In this document: piece by piece, positions 13,221 through 15,863 of the stretch
Layout of the letters: each line of letters starts with the position of its first letter
Numbering within the stretch: position 1 is the first letter of the stretch
Origin: Geoglobus sp.
GTDB lineage: Archaea > Halobacteriota > Archaeoglobi > Archaeoglobales > Archaeoglobaceae
Reading direction: 5' to 3'
NCBI GenBank assembly: GCA_027016965.1
Contig: JALURI010000069.1
Span: 1 to 15,863, forward strand
Length of the DNA: 15,863 nt
Notes under the pieces: generated by a model
What the model saw: the letters and a program-made list of their open reading frames with translations, nothing else
Told to the model about the DNA's origin: nothing
Database searches by the model: none
Position numbers and translations under genes: made by a program

Positions 13221-14381
13221 ATGAAAAATGGTAAGCTGATTCATGATTCGGTTCACGGCACACTCCAGCTTGATGAATGGATGGTCAGGATAGCTGATAC
13301 ACCTCAATTTCAGAGATTGAGGAGAATAAAGCAGCTTGGTTTTGCAGATCTCGTTTATCCTGGAGCTCACCATACAAGATTCGAGCACAGCATTGGATCA
13401 ATGCATGTTGCGAGGCGTCTCAGCTCAGACGAAACCGTGCTTGCAGCATCACTGCTTCATGACATTGGTCATACTCCCTTCAGCCATTCGGGAGAGAGGA
13501 TTATTCAGAAATACCTGAGGAAGGAGCATGAGGATGTAGAGCATATAATAAAAAATTCCACCATCCATGACATCCTGCAGGATATGGGGCTTAATGTTAA
13601 GAAGGTTGTCAGGGCTGTTAAGGAGCCTCCGGTCAGCAGTGTGATTGATGTGGACAGGATTGATTATCTGCTGAGAGATTCCCATCACACGGGAGTTGCC
13701 TACGGGGTTGTTGATTTTGACAGACTGATCAGAAAGATTAGGTTTGATGGGGAAAAAGTTTATGTGGAGCAGAGAGGTGTGAGGGCTGTTGAGAGCTTTC
13801 TGATTTCAAGATACATGATGTATTCAGCAGTTTACAATCATCATGTATGCAGGATAGCAAAAAAGATGTTTGAAAAAGCTATGGAGTCTCTGATTGAAAA
13901 AGGTGAAATTGAGGCTAAGGATCTTTTGAAAATGGATGATTATGATGCCATTTCAGTACTGCGAAGCTCTGAGGGTTATCCAAGAGAGATAGCCCAAAGA
14001 CTGGATGGGAGAAGACTTTTCAAGAGAGCAATTTATGCAGGAAGGGATGAAGTTGAAATAAATATTGAAAGAATCGATGCTGAGAATGCAGAGAAAGAAA
14101 TAGCAGAGATGGCGGGAGTTGAAGATGAGAGTGTGATTGTCGACATTCCGGGGGAAGAGAGCTCGGAGTACACAGTTCCTGTTCTGGTGGATGATGAATA
14201 CATACCAATGGAAAGAATTTCACCACTCGTAAGCTCCCTGAAACAGGTTCAGATTTCAAGCTGGAGGCTTGGAGTTTACTGCCCCCGGGAACATATCGAC
14301 AAAGTTAGAAAAGCATCTCTTGACTACTTCGGCATCAGAATATCCAAGCAAAAAAGGCTAAATGAGCTTTTTGAGCTCTGA
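13221..14381 (+). CDS. HD-domain phosphohydrolase, SAMHD1/dNTPase-like
   Basis: The 386-aa cytoplasmic protein starts at ATG 13221, with a TATA element 27 bp upstream and no ribosome site, so it is leaderless. Seen: the opening KLIHDSVHGTLQLDEWMVRI, TPQFQRLRRIKQLGFADLVYPGA (27-49), H56 in RFEHSIG, H80-D81 in LLHDIGHTPFSHSGE, and VIDVDRIDYLLRDSHHTG (141-158), which supplies the last metal-binding Asp. This order is that of SAMHD1-type dNTP triphosphohydrolases, which split dNTPs to deoxynucleoside and triphosphate. The C-terminal half is less conserved. The true substrate is not proven by sequence. Its last 24 bp overlap the convergent aroE. Confidence 0.88.
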   Translation: MKNGKLIHDSVHGTLQLDEWMVRIADTPQFQRLRRIKQLGFADLVYPGAHHTRFEHSIGSMHVARRLSSDETVLAASLLHDIGHTPFSHSGERIIQKYLRKEHEDVEHIIKNSTIHDILQDMGLNVKKVVRAVKEPPVSSVIDVDRIDYLLRDSHHTGVAYGVVDFDRLIRKIRFDGEKVYVEQRGVRAVESFLISRYMMYSAVYNHHVCRIAKKMFEKAMESLIEKGEIEAKDLLKMDDYDAISVLRSSEGYPREIAQRLDGRRLFKRAIYAGRDEVEINIERIDAENAEKEIAEMAGVEDESVIVDIPGEESSEYTVPVLVDDEYIPMERISPLVSSLKQVQISSWRLGVYCPREHIDKVRKASLDYFGIRISKQKRLNELFEL

Positions 14382-15161
14382 AATCACGGCTTTTTTCATC
14401 ACCTCAACTGGAGCCTTTTTGCCTGTAAACACCTCAAAGGCTTTAGCACCCTGATAAACAAGCATGTCAACCCCGCTGACAATTCTGCATCCATAGCTCA
14501 CAGCTTTTTTTATGAGCAATGTTTCCGGAGGGTTGTAAACCATGTCGAATACAATTGGTCTTTTTTCAAGAACAGTTTCAGGTACGGGAAGTTTCACTGG
14601 AAAACCTTTCATTCCCAGCGGTGTGGCATTCACAATAACATCAAAGTACACCGACTCAATCCTGCCAATCTCCAGAAATTCAACACCAAATTTCTCTGCA
14701 AGTTCAGTTCCCCTTTCCACAGTTCTGTTGGTGAGATATACTTCATTGTCATCTCTTAAAGCATAAACACATGCCTTGGCTGCCCCTCCAGCTCCGGCAA
14801 CAAGCACCTTCAGGCTTTTTGCATTAATACCTGAGCCTTTCAGAGCTCTTAAAACACCATCAACATCCGTGTTGTGACACGTTTTTTTCCTTAGATCTAC
14901 AGTGTTGGCAGCTCCAATCTCCCTAACCTCTCTCTCCTGCCTGAAAAATTTCACAATTTTTTCCTTATATGGGATAGTTATGTTGATGCCCCTGACTCCA
15001 AGGGCTGAAAGACCCTCTACTGCATTCTCAAAGTTATCAGGTTTCACTTCAAATGGAACATATACTCCCGGATATCCTAATTCTCTGAATGCAGCGTTAT
15101 GCATTGCTGGACTCATGGAATGTCCCAGAGGATAACCGACAATCCCGAAAACCTCCATCAT
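14358..15161 (-). CDS. aroE: Shikimate dehydrogenase
   Basis: The 267-aa enzyme performs the NADPH-dependent reduction of 3-dehydroshikimate to shikimate, the fourth step of chorismate synthesis. Seen: GYPLGHSMSPAMHN with shikimate-binding S15 and S17, catalytic K66 in NITIPYK, D99 in NTDVDG, and a Rossmann motif VAGAGGAAKA (121-130); the C-terminal DMLVYQGAKAFEVFTG is also typical. Two ATGs at 15161 and 15158 both overlap the nadK stop (TGATG), so the start could be either, and the two genes are translationally coupled. It overlaps the HD-domain gene by 24 bp at its 3' end. Confidence 0.95.
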   Translation of the reverse strand: MMEVFGIVGYPLGHSMSPAMHNAAFRELGYPGVYVPFEVKPDNFENAVEGLSALGVRGINITIPYKEKIVKFFRQEREVREIGAANTVDLRKKTCHNTDVDGVLRALKGSGINAKSLKVLVAGAGGAAKACVYALRDDNEVYLTNRTVERGTELAEKFGVEFLEIGRIESVYFDVIVNATPLGMKGFPVKLPVPETVLEKRPIVFDMVYNPPETLLIKKAVSYGCRIVSGVDMLVYQGAKAFEVFTGKKAPVEVMKKAVISELKKLI

Positions 15162-15863
15162 TTCAGATTCCTTATTTTATCGATAATTTTCACAATTCTT
15201 GATTCAGATCTGTAGAATTTTGCAGGAAAGTCTGCTTTTCTGAACATCAAAGAACAGTCAGGGTTTATTCTTATGGATGTTATTCCATCTGCAACAGCAA
15301 CAGCAGCCCTCTCTCCCTTAATTCTTACCTCAATGACTCTTTCCGGAGAGAAAATCCATGGTTTTGACCCAACTCTGAAAGGTGATACGGGGATGAGGGC
15401 GATTGACTGGAGATCTGGATCAATGATCGCACCTCCAGCAGAGAGAGCATAGGCTGTTGAGCCTGTGGGTGTTGAGATTATGATTCCATCAGCCCTCATT
15501 GAATCAAGCATCACATCATCAACATAGATCTCCAGCTCTATGAGTCTTGCAGGACTTGCAGAGAGAATGACAATCTCGTTAAGGGCATGGATCTCAGTGT
15601 TTTTGATCTTTCCAGAGATTCTCATGATTTTTTCAATTTCAGTTTTTCCGCTTAGAGCTTTGAGCAATGGTTCTCGGTAATTTTCAGGTGTTGCATGAGT
15701 CAGAATCCCAATTCTTCCTGTGTTTATGCTGAAAACAGGAGGAGGAGATTTCAGATGGTGTATTGATTTCAGAACTGTACCATCACCTCCAACAGTAATT
15801 ATGGCATCGAATTCCTCAAGAAGCACTGATGGATACCTGTACATTTCTGATTCAATCCCATGT
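15158..15863 (-). CDS. nadK: NAD kinase (5' end beyond the window)
   Basis: The enzyme makes NADP from NAD with ATP or polyphosphate. The visible frame is open to the window edge, beyond ATG 15844, with codons for HGIESE ahead of it, so the N-terminus lies outside. Seen, counted from ATG 15844: GGDG (19-22) with the catalytic Asp, SINTGRIGILTHA, ALNEIVIL, and TPTGSTAYALSAGGAIIDP, all diagnostic. The C-terminus is VADG plus a short tail, as in compact archaeal NAD kinases of about 250 aa. About 20-25 residues are expected to be missing. Supplying NADP next to the NADPH-using aroE is a sensible pairing. Confidence 0.95.
   Translation of the reverse strand, partial: HGIESEMYRYPSVLLEEFDAIITVGGDGTVLKSIHHLKSPPPVFSINTGRIGILTHATPENYREPLLKALSGKTEIEKIMRISGKIKNTEIHALNEIVILSASPARLIELEIYVDDVMLDSMRADGIIISTPTGSTAYALSAGGAIIDPDLQSIALIPVSPFRVGSKPWIFSPERVIEVRIKGERAAVAVADGITSIRINPDCSLMFRKADFPAKFYRSESRIVKIIDKIRNLK

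Noticed and set aside
1..15863. CRISPR arrays, insertion sequences or rRNA genes
   Set aside because: No regularly spaced repeats, transposase or rRNA-like segments were seen on either strand.

Overview
The window looks like a piece of a hyperthermophilic euryarchaeal chromosome, most likely from the Archaeoglobales. This rests on recognising protein families by eye, not on a search. The supporting signs are TTTATAAA/TTTAAA-type TATA boxes about 27 bp upstream of leaderless start codons, GTG starts, GGAGG-type ribosome sites in operons, tRNA genes without an encoded CCA, a compact NAD kinase that resembles the Archaeoglobus type, and an archaeal-type cytochrome c maturation locus. Gene density is high, with many ATGA start/stop overlaps.

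Layout. (1) 1-431: repeat-rich tail, tRNA-Ala(GGC) on the minus strand, intergenic DNA. (2) 432-3653, plus: a small tail-anchored c-type cytochrome, then a cytochrome c maturation cluster ccmH-like / ccmF / second ccmH-like. The second ccmH overlaps ccmF and both ccmH proteins carry a CxCGCG...CxC cysteine cluster. (3) 3650-4647, minus: a BlaI/MecI-type winged-helix regulator followed by a BlaR1-like M56 metalloprotease with no beta-lactamase nearby. (4) 4828-8719, plus: a five-gene operon of CstA transporter, a small unknown protein, a single-domain ArsA/Get3-like ATPase, a DUF59/MIP18-type protein with a CxxC, and an unknown membrane-anchored protein. A 19-bp inverted repeat lies in the divergent promoter region between (3) and (4). 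(5) 8720-10719: two divergent D-2-hydroxyacid dehydrogenase paralogues. (6) 10720-13093: an AT-rich accessory island. It holds an unrecognised ORF fragment, an intact hicB antitoxin, a hicA toxin destroyed by a nonsense codon and loss of its C-terminus, a 301-aa winged-helix protein, and a PIN-domain ribonuclease frame that has all its acidic residues but no start codon and lies in the -1 frame directly behind the winged-helix gene. (7) 13094-15863: tRNA-Pro(TGG) on the minus strand, a SAMHD1-like HD phosphohydrolase on the plus strand sharing one symmetric TATA element with that tRNA, then shikimate dehydrogenase (aroE) and NAD kinase (nadK, cut by the window edge) on the minus strand.

How the parts may work together. 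The cytochrome at 432 is an obvious client of the haem-attachment machinery beside it. The BlaI/M56 pair could control itself, the cstA operon or the ccm cluster; the inverted repeat at the cstA promoter makes cstA the best testable target. Pairing an ArsA-type ATPase with a DUF59 protein parallels the well-known partnership of Mrp/Nbp35-type P-loop ATPases with MIP18-family proteins in Fe-S protein maturation. The most likely undescribed systems are the winged-helix/PIN pair at 11394-12856 and the CstA/ArsA/DUF59 operon.
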